NCBI GenBank assembly: GCA_947500295.1
Contig: CANMRM010000001.1
Coordinates: forward strand, 186,001 to 250,000
Origin: an uncultured Kordiimonas sp.
GTDB taxonomy: Bacteria; Pseudomonadota; Alphaproteobacteria; Sphingomonadales; Kordiimonadaceae
Length of the DNA: 64,000 bases
Direction of reading: 5' to 3'
Shown here: positions 1 to 8,220 of the stretch, one piece after another
Layout: each line of letters begins with the position of its first letter
Numbering within the stretch: position 1 is the stretch's first letter
The notes under the pieces: generated by a model
The model's input: only the letters and a program-made list of their open reading frames with translations
Database searches by the model: none
What the model was told of the DNA's origin: nothing
Made by a program: the position numbers and the translations under genes

Positions 1-849
1 CTGTTGGTGTTTGGGCCCGGCTACAGTGCCGAGCCCTTTATGCAGCGGGCGCTTGAAAGCGGCTGGAAGGTTTCTGCGACCTGGCGGCGCCCGGAAGCGA
101 AAGCGGAATTGCGGGCGCACGGCATTACACCCGTGGAATTTGACACCGGCGCTAACCTGCCGGGCGACACAACGCATTGCCTGGTCTCCATCGCACCGCG
201 CCCCGAAGGCGATCCCGTGCTCAATGCCTTCGGTCTGCAACTAAGAAGCCAGCGGGCGCTGCGCTGGGTTGGCTATCTCTCGAGCACCAATGTGTACGGC
301 GATCATGAAGGGGCATGGGTTGATGAGACGTCGCTGACGCAGCCAAGTCTCGACCGCGGCAAAAGGCGGCTTTTGGCGGAAGACGCCTGGACGGAATTGG
401 GGTTCGCTGTCGGCGCTGCTGTGCATATCTTCAGGCTCGCGGGCATATATGGGCCCGGGAAAAATGCGATCCGGTCCGTATTGGACGGCAAGGCACGCAG
501 GGTGATCAAGCCGGGGCAGGTATTTGGCCGCATTCACCGGGACGACATCGCGGACGCTCTTTGGCGGGCGGCGCAATCAGGCCTGCCCAGCAACGTGTTC
601 AACCTTGCGGACGACCTGCCATCACCGCCGCAGGATGTGATAGAAGCGGCCTCAAGGCTTTTGGGCGTTGACCCGCCACCCGCGGTATCGCTTGATGATG
701 CAGACCTGAGCCCGATGGGGCGCAGTTTTTACGCAGAAAACAAAAGGGTCAGCAACCAGAAAGCTAAGGACCTGCTCGGGTGGGACCCCGCATGGCCTGA
801 CTATCACCAGGCGTTAGCAAAACTGCTCAAGGAAGAAACCGGCGGATAA
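1..849 (+). CDS. NAD(P)-dependent epimerase/dehydratase-like SDR protein (5' end outside window)
   Basis: The reading frame is open from base 1 and the first visible residues, LLVFGPGYSAEPF, already form the first beta strand and the glycine-rich nucleotide loop of a Rossmann fold, so only a few N-terminal residues are missing. A YLSSTNVYG segment near residue 98 and IFRLAGIYGPG near residue 143 are typical of extended short-chain dehydrogenases of the YeeZ-like type. The true substrate cannot be read from sequence; a cytosolic NAD(P)-linked sugar or small-molecule oxidoreductase is likely. It ends 17 bases before the convergent stress-protein gene. Family call is firm, function is not. Confidence 0.8.
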   Translation: MLVFGPGYSAEPFMQRALESGWKVSATWRRPEAKAELRAHGITPVEFDTGANLPGDTTHCLVSIAPRPEGDPVLNAFGLQLRSQRALRWVGYLSSTNVYGDHEGAWVDETSLTQPSLDRGKRRLLAEDAWTELGFAVGAAVHIFRLAGIYGPGKNAIRSVLDGKARRVIKPGQVFGRIHRDDIADALWRAAQSGLPSNVFNLADDLPSPPQDVIEAASRLLGVDPPPAVSLDDADLSPMGRSFYAENKRVSNQKAKDLLGWDPAWPDYHQALAKLLKEETGG

Positions 850-866
850 CACCGGCGCCCTGATGC

Positions 867-1421
867 TCAGGCCATTTCATCCACCTGATCATAGGTCATG
901 GTGCCGGGAATGATGAACACCGGGCAAGGCAGGTGACTGATTGCGGTGCCAGTGAAGTAGTCCACGAGCGGGCCGGGGCCGCCGTCGTCGCCAGCCCCCA
1001 GAACCAGGCCAAAAATATCGTCACGTGATTCCAGGTATTTGACCATCGCTTCCTGCGGATCACCCTCAACTACGGCCATTTCCGGCTCAACGCCACAATA
1101 GTCATGCAACTGTTGCGCGACACCGGACAGGAGTTCTTCCGCTTCTTCGAACGCTTCTTCCCGCATGCGATCAGCAACAGCCATCCAGTGCTGAAACTCG
1201 CCCGGGCGGATACAATGGAAAAGGATGAGGCCACCGCCTGTGATATGCACGGCGCGCGCGGCGGCAAAACGAATTGCCACCTTGCTTTCCGGCGAATCGT
1301 CAACCACCACCACAAGTTTGCGATGGCGTTTGGCCACTGGCCGGATCGGACCGTGAATATCTTCAACCAAGCCTTTGTCCCCTTCAGTGCCTAGCTTGGC
1401 AGGCAAATGCGCTGCTTGCAA
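867..1421 (-). CDS. Universal stress protein family protein
   Basis: A 184-residue cytosolic protein with one UspA domain. After a 30-residue basic leader, KLVVVVDDSPESKVAIRFA is the first strand and the D-S motif of the family, and the C-terminal half has LVLGAGDDGGPG ... GTAISHLPCPVFIIPG. The usual nucleotide-binding pattern is G-x2-G-x9-G-(S/T); here GDDG is followed by ten residues before GT, so ATP binding is plausible but not assured. Convergent with the upstream epimerase gene and probably monocistronic. Stress-response signalling is known for the family; the specific role here is not known. Confidence 0.85.
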   Translation of the reverse strand: MQAAHLPAKLGTEGDKGLVEDIHGPIRPVAKRHRKLVVVVDDSPESKVAIRFAAARAVHITGGGLILFHCIRPGEFQHWMAVADRMREEAFEEAEELLSGVAQQLHDYCGVEPEMAVVEGDPQEAMVKYLESRDDIFGLVLGAGDDGGPGPLVDYFTGTAISHLPCPVFIIPGTMTYDQVDEMA

Positions 1422-1451
1422 GCCGCGAAAGCACCGACAATGCCTAGCGGG

Positions 1452-2480
1452 TTACTTCAGCAGGATATTGCTGACCTCACGCAACTGAGTGCGTGCTCTC
1501 AACAGGTAAAAGCCTTGCATCGACAGATGATTGGCCAGAATACCGTCCACTGCGCCATTGGCGACAATCAGGGGGTCCAGCGTTGCAGCTGAGCTCATTG
1601 ACTTCAGAAGGTCGTCATAAAGCGCGGCAATTTCGCGGTTTTCGATCACATCCGCAAAATCCTTGCGAATCGCCTTCAGAAGGATCGTGTAGGCATAGAC
1701 CTGCCCCTTCACCTGATAAAAAAGGTCGTCCGCGCCAAAGTCCGGCACAATGCCGCCGGCGTGATCACCAATATAGGTATCAAGCGATGCAGAGGATGCA
1801 CCGAGGTCCAGCGCGATCCGGTCAAGGGTCGCAAGCAGATTGTCCGACCGGCGGTCAAACACCGACTGGCCTGTGCCCAGCTGCGCGTTGTAGCTTTCCA
1901 GCTGACCCAGAGCTTCCATATAATACTGGTCCGAAGGCTTGGTTGGCAGAAGGCTGGTGGACATGTCGATGATCCAGCGCTCAGGCTCGATCGAGAGGTT
2001 ACTTGCCGCTTTTTCGAGATTCTCGTCCACAGAGCTTGACCCGCGACGGCGACCGAGCTGATCCCTGAGCTCAAAAGAGAAACGAGACACAGCCCCCATG
2101 ATACCCTTCTGAAAGTTAGGCGTGTTATCAATCCACCAACCCGGAACAAGGAAAGGATCGTTTGGAGTCCAGTTGTGCAGCTCGGTTTCCCGGCGCACAA
2201 GATAGGTGACAGCCGCAACGGTTGCAGACCCGCCGGGGGGAGCGACAGAGTCGACGGCGAGCGAATCGTCAACGCGATGAACAATCGGCATACCGATCAA
2301 AATATAGGCGAAAAAAACCACCGGCGTGCCAACAGCAACCTTGCGCCAGGTACTACCGGAAACGGTCCTCAGCCAGCCGCCGATATAGCGCCAGAACGCG
2401 GCAATGCCGCGACCGAGCCACCCCAGAAGGGCCGCCACCTGCTCCTTTATCCACAGCCATATTTCCTTTGCCACCTTCAC
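1452..2480 (-). CDS. DUF2333 family membrane-anchored protein
   Basis: 342 residues. The N-terminal 45 residues are rich in tryptophan and amphipathic, followed by one clear transmembrane helix (about residues 50-68, VGTPVVFFAYILIGMPIV) and a large soluble part expected to be periplasmic. The run HNWTPNDPFLVPGWW and the later ERWIIDMS region match what is conserved in DUF2333 proteins. No function is established for this family. It lies 30 bases downstream of the stress protein start on the same strand but runs into it, so the two may share a transcript. Family assignment from memory of conserved segments. Confidence 0.8.
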   Translation of the reverse strand: MKVAKEIWLWIKEQVAALLGWLGRGIAAFWRYIGGWLRTVSGSTWRKVAVGTPVVFFAYILIGMPIVHRVDDSLAVDSVAPPGGSATVAAVTYLVRRETELHNWTPNDPFLVPGWWIDNTPNFQKGIMGAVSRFSFELRDQLGRRRGSSSVDENLEKAASNLSIEPERWIIDMSTSLLPTKPSDQYYMEALGQLESYNAQLGTGQSVFDRRSDNLLATLDRIALDLGASSASLDTYIGDHAGGIVPDFGADDLFYQVKGQVYAYTILLKAIRKDFADVIENREIAALYDDLLKSMSSAATLDPLIVANGAVDGILANHLSMQGFYLLRARTQLREVSNILLK

Positions 2481-2658
2481 GCTCCTCGCAATTTTTCCGC
2501 TGTCTTGACGGTTATTTTGACAATTATGTGTTGATTTCTACACCTGGAAACAAGGTTTCGGGGGCTTTTTTGGCCAAAAAAGAACAGAATACGCCAAAAA
2601 ATAATATGTCCGGGCGATCGGGCTTGCGCTCACATCGACAGCAGCCTATTCAATCGCC

Positions 2659-3027
2659 ATGTCTCGCTGGATTTTCAAAATTTTACGCAGTGCAGAATGG
2701 CAGACCGCCAAATCAACAGATTGCTTTGCTGGCTCACCAGCAGATGTGGCTGACGGATTCATCCATTTCTCCACATTTAGCCAGCTGGCCGGTACGGCAA
2801 AAAAACATTTCGCCAACGAAACGGCTGTTGAGCTGCTTGCCTTCGACCCGGCCCTGTGGCCGGAAACCCTGCTGAGATGGGAGCCTTCCCGCGATGGAGA
2901 CCTGTTCCCGCACCTCTATGGCCCGCTTGATGTCTCGAAAGCAGCGGGTCATTGGCCCCTGACTAAAAGCAATCAGGGAACCTTTGACCTTTCAGGGCCA
3001 GAAGAATGGATGGCGCGTCATGATTGA
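2659..3027 (+). CDS. DUF952 domain-containing protein
   Basis: A 122-residue cytosolic protein covering one DUF952 domain: FIHFSTFSQLAGTAKKHF (residues 34-51) and the later DLFPHLYGPLDVSKA are family hallmarks. No biochemical function is firmly known. Its stop codon overlaps the start of pyrD by eight bases, so the two are translationally coupled; DUF952 next to pyrD recurs in alphaproteobacteria, which suggests co-expression rather than a shared pathway. Start chosen at the ATG giving MSRWIFK; the 178 bases upstream are shared with the divergent DUF2333 gene. Confidence 0.85.
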   Translation: MSRWIFKILRSAEWQTAKSTDCFAGSPADVADGFIHFSTFSQLAGTAKKHFANETAVELLAFDPALWPETLLRWEPSRDGDLFPHLYGPLDVSKAAGHWPLTKSNQGTFDLSGPEEWMARHD

Positions 3028-4102
3028 TCTTTTCCCGTTTGCCAAACCTTTCATCCATGCGCTTGATCCCGAAAAAGCACATGGATTGACAATTGCAATG
3101 CTGCGGCGCGGTGTCACCGGCATGACCCGTCGGCCCCGCCGCTACAAAAACCTGAAGACAGAAGTCTTTGGCCTGTCGTTCGACAACCCTGTCGGGCTGG
3201 CAGCTGGTTTTGACAAGGATGCAGAAGCGCTCGCAGGTGCGCAGGCCATGGGCTTCGGCTTTGTAGAAGCCGGTACCGTCACCCCCAAAGCCCAGCCCGG
3301 AAACGACAAGCCCCGGCTGTTCCGTTTAACCGCCGACAAAGCGGTGATCAATCGCTTTGGCTTCAACAACAAAGGCGTTGACGCCTTTGCGCGCCGCCTG
3401 GAAACGTTCAAGCCGTCCTATGGACCAGGTCGCAGCATTGTTGGTGCCAATGTCGGCGCCAACAAGGAAACCGAGGACCGCACGGCAGACTATGAAACCT
3501 GTATCGACCGGCTCTATGGCCTGAGCAACTATTTTACGGTCAACATCTCCAGCCCGAACACACCGGGCCTGCGAGCCCTCCAGTCTCGTGCCGCTCTTGA
3601 AGACCTTGTGAACCGTGTGCTTGCGGTTCGCACCCGGAAAATGAAAGAGGGCAAACCCCGCATACCCATACTGGTCAAAATCGCACCGGACCTGACAGAA
3701 GACGATATATCAGATATTGCGGCTATTGCTTTGTCGAATGACATCGATGGCCTTATCGTCAGCAACACAACGATAGAGCGCCCGGCAAGCCTGACATCTA
3801 AAGACAGGGCTGAAGCGGGTGGCCTGTCCGGCAGACCATTGCTGGAGCCGTCAACTGACATGCTGCGCAGGGTGTATGCAGCAACAGAGGGCAAGGTTCC
3901 GCTCGTCGGCGTCGGCGGCATAGGTTCAGGGGCTGATGCCTATGCAAAAATCCGGGCAGGCGCATCACTGGTGCAGTTATATTCTGCGCTTGTCTATGAA
4001 GGGCCCGGCCTCGTTGAGCGGATCAAGCGCGACCTGTCGCGCCGCTTGAGAAAAGACGGGTATGAAACCATTTCACAAGCAGTAGGCGCGGACCACCTGT
4101 AG
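3020..4102 (+). CDS. pyrD: Quinone-dependent dihydroorotate dehydrogenase
   Basis: 360 residues, usual for class 2 enzymes. It oxidises dihydroorotate to orotate in pyrimidine synthesis with FMN, passing electrons to membrane quinone. The N-terminal helical region for membrane association (IDLFPFAKPFIHALDPEKAH) is present, followed by NPVGLAAGFDKDA near residue 57, the catalytic-serine loop VNISSPNTPGL near 174-184, and the FMN phosphate site LVGVGGIGSG near 294. The frame extends upstream to 2984, but the ATG at 3020, overlapping the DUF952 stop, fits the family N-terminus. Confidence 0.97.
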   Translation: MIDLFPFAKPFIHALDPEKAHGLTIAMLRRGVTGMTRRPRRYKNLKTEVFGLSFDNPVGLAAGFDKDAEALAGAQAMGFGFVEAGTVTPKAQPGNDKPRLFRLTADKAVINRFGFNNKGVDAFARRLETFKPSYGPGRSIVGANVGANKETEDRTADYETCIDRLYGLSNYFTVNISSPNTPGLRALQSRAALEDLVNRVLAVRTRKMKEGKPRIPILVKIAPDLTEDDISDIAAIALSNDIDGLIVSNTTIERPASLTSKDRAEAGGLSGRPLLEPSTDMLRRVYAATEGKVPLVGVGGIGSGADAYAKIRAGASLVQLYSALVYEGPGLVERIKRDLSRRLRKDGYETISQAVGADHL

Positions 4103-4133
4103 ACTGACCAGTCTCGCACTGACCATCACGCAA

Positions 4134-5018
4134 TCAGGCAATCAGGTTTACACCATTTCTAGGCTGGCCGCCTTGCGTCTCAGCAAAATTAGCCGCCTGA
4201 TTAAGGGCCGCCTGGGAAAAAGCTTCCTGTGCGGCGAGGTTGGTCGCGAAAGAACGGGTGCCTGCCGGATCCTGGTCAGCGTTTGCGTCACCACGTGGCC
4301 GCTCCTCTACAGCTTCTGACCTTTGGTCATTGAGTTCCGCCTGCGCCTCCCGGATCCCGGCCTCGGCCTGAGCCGCGACGGCCCGGTCCTGGCCAGAAGG
4401 CTTGGCAGGCGCAAGAGCAGAACGGCGCACGGTTTCCAGTTTGCGGATCGTGGCCTCCGGATCACCCGCAACGGTCCCGGTATCGATTTGAACACGACCC
4501 GACACTGCATATCGAATGCCGTCCGGGCCAGTGACATACTCATAGGTTGGCCTGCCCGCGTAAGCGCCGCCAACTGCCGCGTGTGCCGCCTCATGCGATC
4601 GCACTTCGCGGTCAATGGCCTGCAGTTCACGCACGTAGGCCTGTTCTTCCTCGGTTAGGCCCTGCGCATTGACGTCGTCATCCGGCTCGGCGGCGGCGTC
4701 TGCTGACCGTGCCACTCTTTGCGATGCAACAGATGGTGTTGGTGCTGCCGGGGGTCGGGGCGGCGCAAGTGGTTTGCCTTCTTCGCTTTCCTGAACAGCC
4801 AGAGCCGTTGCACCCTCGCTGCCGATTGGTCTTCCAAACGGAGACTGCTCATCCGAACTGCGACCGGAGGTATTGTCCTCCTGCACAATCGGTTCTCGTG
4901 GGCGGCGCAGTGCATCAGCAGCATTCGGCAAGTCAGGCTGCAGCTCGCGCGGAATGATTGCGCGACGAATATTTGGCGGCGCTGCACCAAAGGTTGGCAG
5001 TATGGAACCACTGGACAT
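4134..5018 (-). CDS. Putative SprA-related metalloprotease family protein
   Basis: 294 residues. The first 115 residues are low-complexity, rich in Pro, Ala, Glu and Arg, with no signal peptide. Around residues 120-215 is a conserved core with REVRSHEAAHAAVGGAYAG, containing an HEAAH zinc-protease-like motif, followed by YEYVTGPDGIRYAVSG. This matches the SprA-related family, often named putative metalloprotease CJM1_0395. The C-terminus is predicted helical. Protease activity is inferred from the motif only; substrate and partners unknown. Convergent with pyrD, 31 bases apart. Confidence 0.75.
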   Translation of the reverse strand: MSSGSILPTFGAAPPNIRRAIIPRELQPDLPNAADALRRPREPIVQEDNTSGRSSDEQSPFGRPIGSEGATALAVQESEEGKPLAPPRPPAAPTPSVASQRVARSADAAAEPDDDVNAQGLTEEEQAYVRELQAIDREVRSHEAAHAAVGGAYAGRPTYEYVTGPDGIRYAVSGRVQIDTGTVAGDPEATIRKLETVRRSALAPAKPSGQDRAVAAQAEAGIREAQAELNDQRSEAVEERPRGDANADQDPAGTRSFATNLAAQEAFSQAALNQAANFAETQGGQPRNGVNLIA

Positions 5019-5094
5019 GCAGGGATTTTACCATATTTACGCCCGATTTGGTCAAATCAAATTTTGGCTACCGGATTCCGACCCGCTTTACCGC

Positions 5095-5622
5095 CTAAAA
5101 GGCATCGGGGGGCGGTGGCCGGTTATGTCGCCGGCGCGGCGGCCCGTCAGGCCCACGGTGCGAGCGCCGAAACAGGTCTGCAGCGACAGCACGCCTGGTG
5201 TCCGCATCAAGCGTTGCTACAAATTCAAGGATCACACGCCGCATGGTCAGGTGCGTATCCCGCATCAGCACTTCATGTTCGGCAATGCGGGCAGAAAGCG
5301 TTTCCATGTCAACTTCTTCCGCCATCAGAAGTTCCCGGATCTGCTTCTCGTTCTGGCGTAACTTGCGACCATTTTGCCGGAGGAAATCCCGATTGTCGGC
5401 AAGCAGGCGGCCCGCTGCGCGTTTTTCCTCTTCTGACAGATACTGACCCAGAGCACGTACATTCAAACCGCCCGAGCTGATATCACCCGGCCTTGGTCCG
5501 CCCTCCATTTGATTGACGCGCGGGCCCACAACGCGTTTGCCGATTGCAAATCCGATTGAAAACACATTGACCGCAAGCGACAAGGCAAGCGCGGCAACAA
5601 TCCATTTTGTCGACTTACTCAT
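5095..5622 (-). CDS. Periplasmic heavy-metal sensor/resistance-like protein (CnrX/CpxP-like)
   Basis: 175 residues. One N-terminal hydrophobic segment (WIVAALALSLAVNVFSIGFAIG) acts as anchor or signal; the rest is a helical periplasmic domain of the CpxP/Spy/CnrX type: LSEEEKRAAGRLLADNRDF, then a long Arg/Glu-rich helix and the H/M-containing helix AEHEVLMRDTHLTMRR. The tail is Pro/Arg rich with three histidines. The gene follows an ECF sigma factor and a single-pass membrane protein on the same strand, the composition of cnrYXH-type metal-sensing operons. I infer a role in sensing metal or envelope stress; ligand unknown. Confidence 0.75.
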   Translation of the reverse strand: MSKSTKWIVAALALSLAVNVFSIGFAIGKRVVGPRVNQMEGGPRPGDISSGGLNVRALGQYLSEEEKRAAGRLLADNRDFLRQNGRKLRQNEKQIRELLMAEEVDMETLSARIAEHEVLMRDTHLTMRRVILEFVATLDADTRRAVAADLFRRSHRGPDGPPRRRHNRPPPPDAF

Positions 5623-5652
5623 GAGGATGTCATCTCCTGGTCTATGTTTGCC

Positions 5653-6060
5653 CTATGCACCGTCAGTTCCGCCGCTCAGGTAAAAGGTTTCTTCTTCACC
5701 GCCAAACAAGCCGGCGCTGATATCAAAATCGTCAAAAACCTGCGGTTCCTCTGCCATTTCCAGCCCGGTCACAATGCCGGAGACAAGAAGCACAGCAGCA
5801 AAAGCTCCCTGTGATATCAGTCCACGGGCAGACAGCAGGCGCGAAGGCTCGAACCAGGCGTCTATCAGACCGGACAGGGACCAGCCATCTGACACAGCTG
5901 AAGCTTGTGCCCGTTGCTGCGGGTGGCGATCAGGAATACCGGCAAGGCTGTTGAGGAAGGCCTGACTATCTGCCTCCCCTTGCCCTTGCGTCTCGCGGCG
6001 GGCTTTGGCAAACACCATGTCCAGGTCTGTATCGGTTATCTGTTTTCTGTCTTCTGCCAT
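5653..6060 (-). CDS. Single-pass membrane protein, candidate anti-sigma factor
   Basis: 135 residues. No recognised domain. An acidic/polar N-terminal cytosolic part (residues 1-85) includes TDTDLDMVFAKARRE, then one transmembrane helix near residues 90-108 (GAFAAVLLVSGIVTGLEM), then a short acidic periplasmic tail. The ATG at 6060 has AGGAG eight bases upstream, so it is preferred to the longer frame from 6078. It sits directly after an ECF sigma gene, whose stop is 11 bases upstream of this start, and before a CnrX-like sensor. Position and topology suggest an anti-sigma factor like CnrY; this is inference. Confidence 0.6.
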   Translation of the reverse strand: MAEDRKQITDTDLDMVFAKARRETQGQGEADSQAFLNSLAGIPDRHPQQRAQASAVSDGWSLSGLIDAWFEPSRLLSARGLISQGAFAAVLLVSGIVTGLEMAEEPQVFDDFDISAGLFGGEEETFYLSGGTDGA

Positions 6061-6070
6061 GGCAGCTCTC

Positions 6071-6646
6071 CTAAACAAAGGCCGACAAAAGGTCGGCTTT
6101 CTCTGTTTTCAGTTCTTCTCTCATTTTGGCGCGTGCCCGCATCAGCAAGCTTTCAAAAGCCTTGATGTTTAACGCCATAATGTCCGCGGCCTCCTGGTTG
6201 GAGTAGCCGTCGAGATAGCTCAGCGACAAGGCCTGGCTATGTCGGTCCGGCATCCGGGCGAGCGCCGCCATCAGGATGCCTGTGGTGCCACTTGCTTCCA
6301 GCGCCGCCTGTGCATCCGGCCGATCATCAGCTGCGTCAAAGCCTTCTGGCAAAGCATCCGGTTTCTTGCGCCGTATTTCATCGAGGCATCTGTTCACCAC
6401 CACTCTGTGGAACCATGTGGTGAACCGTGCCTTGCTCGCATTAAAACTGGCAGGCCGCGTCCAGAGCTTTAAAAAAGCTTCCTGCACCATTTCTTCCGCC
6501 AGGGCCAAGTCTCCACAAGTGCGCATGGCAATGGCCCGAAAGCGCAAGCCATGGCGCTCGACAAGGCCTGCAAAAGCCTGCCGGTCGCCTTCACAGACCA
6601 GCGCAACGAGCTGTTCGTCGCTAACCTCAATGTGGCTGTCACGCAC
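6071..6646 (-). CDS. ECF-type RNA polymerase sigma factor
   Basis: About 191 residues. Region 2 (DRQAFAGLVERHG ... AEEMVQEAFLKLWTRP ... FTTWFHRVVVNRCLDEIRR) binds core polymerase and the -10 element; after a 45-residue linker, region 4 (LPDRHSQALSLSYLDGYSNQEAADIM-like, given here in part: SLSYLDGYSNQEAADIM) binds the -35. No extra C-terminal domain. The frame opens at a TTG at 6670, but GTG at 6646 lies about 11 bases after AAAGAGG and is preferred; the start is uncertain. First gene of a three-gene operon with a membrane protein and a periplasmic sensor, so it is probably released by an envelope signal and likely autoregulated. Confidence 0.88.
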   Translation of the reverse strand: MRDSHIEVSDEQLVALVCEGDRQAFAGLVERHGLRFRAIAMRTCGDLALAEEMVQEAFLKLWTRPASFNASKARFTTWFHRVVVNRCLDEIRRKKPDALPEGFDAADDRPDAQAALEASGTTGILMAALARMPDRHSQALSLSYLDGYSNQEAADIMALNIKAFESLLMRARAKMREELKTEKADLLSAFV

Positions 6647-6901
6647 TCGGGTATTAACCTCTTTAACCAACGCCTTGTTTCTGCGCTGTTTATAATACGC
6701 TACGGTGCTTCAAACCCTTCGTACTAATTTGGACTTTATGCAAAAAGACGACTTGCCGCATAAGCAACGTCAGTTTTTTGTTCAACTGGCACCTTGGCTC
6801 GTCTATCACAGGACCGTAACATTGGCGCAGTAAGCCGCTAGTCGCGGACGACATTGATCGGCACATGGGACTTTAGCCGCAAGAAAACAGAGGAAACGTC
6901 T

Positions 6902-8209
6902 ATGAAAATCGCAGTTATCGGCACTGGCTACGTTGGATTGGTGTCTGGCACATGTTTTTCAGAATATGGACATCACGTTACCTGTGTCGACAAAGACGCG
7001 GCAAAAATAGAAGCCCTGAAAGACGGCATCATCCCGATTTTTGAACCCGGGCTCGATGTGATGGTGGCCCGCAATCAGGCCGCAGGGCAACTGCAGTTCA
7101 CCACGTCACTGGCTGATGCCATGGACGGTGCCGAAGCCGTTTTCATCGCCGTTGGCACGCCGAGTCGGCGCGGTGATGGCCACGCCGATCTACAGTATGT
7201 ATTTGCCGCCGTTGAAGAACTGGCAGATTACATCAAAGATTTCACCGTTGTGGTGACCAAGTCGACGGTACCGGTAGGAACTGGTGCAGAGATAAAAAAA
7301 CGATTACTGGCAAAGCTCGACCCGTCGCTGTTTAGCGTGGCGTCAAACCCGGAATTTTTGCGGGAAGGCGCAGCCATCGAAGACTTTATGCGACCTGACC
7401 GTGTGGTTGTTGGCGTGGAGGATGAAAGAGCGCAGGCTGTGATGCGCGAGCTATACCGCCCTTTGAACCTGAACGAGTCACCCCTTGTATTTACCGGACG
7501 GGAAACCGCCGAGATCATCAAATATGCCGCCAACGCTTTCCTTGCGACCAAAATCAGCTTCATTAACGAGATGGCCGACCTGTGTGAAGAAGTGGGCGCG
7601 GATGTACAGTCCGTGGCCAAGGGCATTGGCCTGGACAAACGCATTGGTGGCAAGTTTTTACATGCCGGGCCCGGTTTCGGCGGCAGCTGCTTCCCGAAAG
7701 ATACACGTGCACTTGTGCACTCAGCGGACGATTACGGCGTACCCATGCGGATTGTGCGGTCGGTTGTTGAGGTTAACGAAGCCCGCAAACTGGCAATGGC
7801 CGAAAAAGTGATCAATGCCGCAGGCGGATCGGTTGATGGCAAGCGAATTGCCGTGTTGGGATTGACCTTCAAGCCCAACACAGATGACATGCGCGAGAGC
7901 CCATCGCTGGATATTATCCCGGCGCTCCAGAAAGCCGGGGCGGACGTACATGCATTTGATCCAAAAGGTATGACGGAAGCCCGGGAAATGCTTGAAAATG
8001 TCACTTTCCATGAGGATGCTTACGGCACCATGGACAACGCGGATGCGTTGGTGATTGTTACCGAGTGGAATCAGTTCAGGGCGCTGGACCTTGCGCAGGT
8101 GAAAGACCGCATGAGAACACCGCTGATGGTGGATTTGCGTAACATCTATGGCCGGGCCGACCTCGAAGATCATGGCTTCACCTACGTTGGTGTGGGCCGC
8201 CGCCCATAA
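6902..8209 (+). CDS. ugd: UDP-glucose 6-dehydrogenase
   Basis: 435 residues, usual family length. It oxidises UDP-glucose twice with NAD+ to UDP-glucuronate, a precursor for surface polysaccharides. The N-terminal Rossmann motif GTGYVGLVSGTCF (residues 8-20), the linker region GKFLHAGPGFGG and the catalytic cysteine in GSCFPKDT (about residue 260) are intact, as is the C-terminal LGLTFKPNTDDMRESPS segment. Start at ATG 6902, preceded by GAGGAAA; the frame continues upstream without support. Followed after 11 bases by a MATE transporter, so the two probably form an operon. Confidence 0.96.
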   Translation: MKIAVIGTGYVGLVSGTCFSEYGHHVTCVDKDAAKIEALKDGIIPIFEPGLDVMVARNQAAGQLQFTTSLADAMDGAEAVFIAVGTPSRRGDGHADLQYVFAAVEELADYIKDFTVVVTKSTVPVGTGAEIKKRLLAKLDPSLFSVASNPEFLREGAAIEDFMRPDRVVVGVEDERAQAVMRELYRPLNLNESPLVFTGRETAEIIKYAANAFLATKISFINEMADLCEEVGADVQSVAKGIGLDKRIGGKFLHAGPGFGGSCFPKDTRALVHSADDYGVPMRIVRSVVEVNEARKLAMAEKVINAAGGSVDGKRIAVLGLTFKPNTDDMRESPSLDIIPALQKAGADVHAFDPKGMTEAREMLENVTFHEDAYGTMDNADALVIVTEWNQFRALDLAQVKDRMRTPLMVDLRNIYGRADLEDHGFTYVGVGRRP

Positions 8210-8220
8210 GCCTTGAGCGC

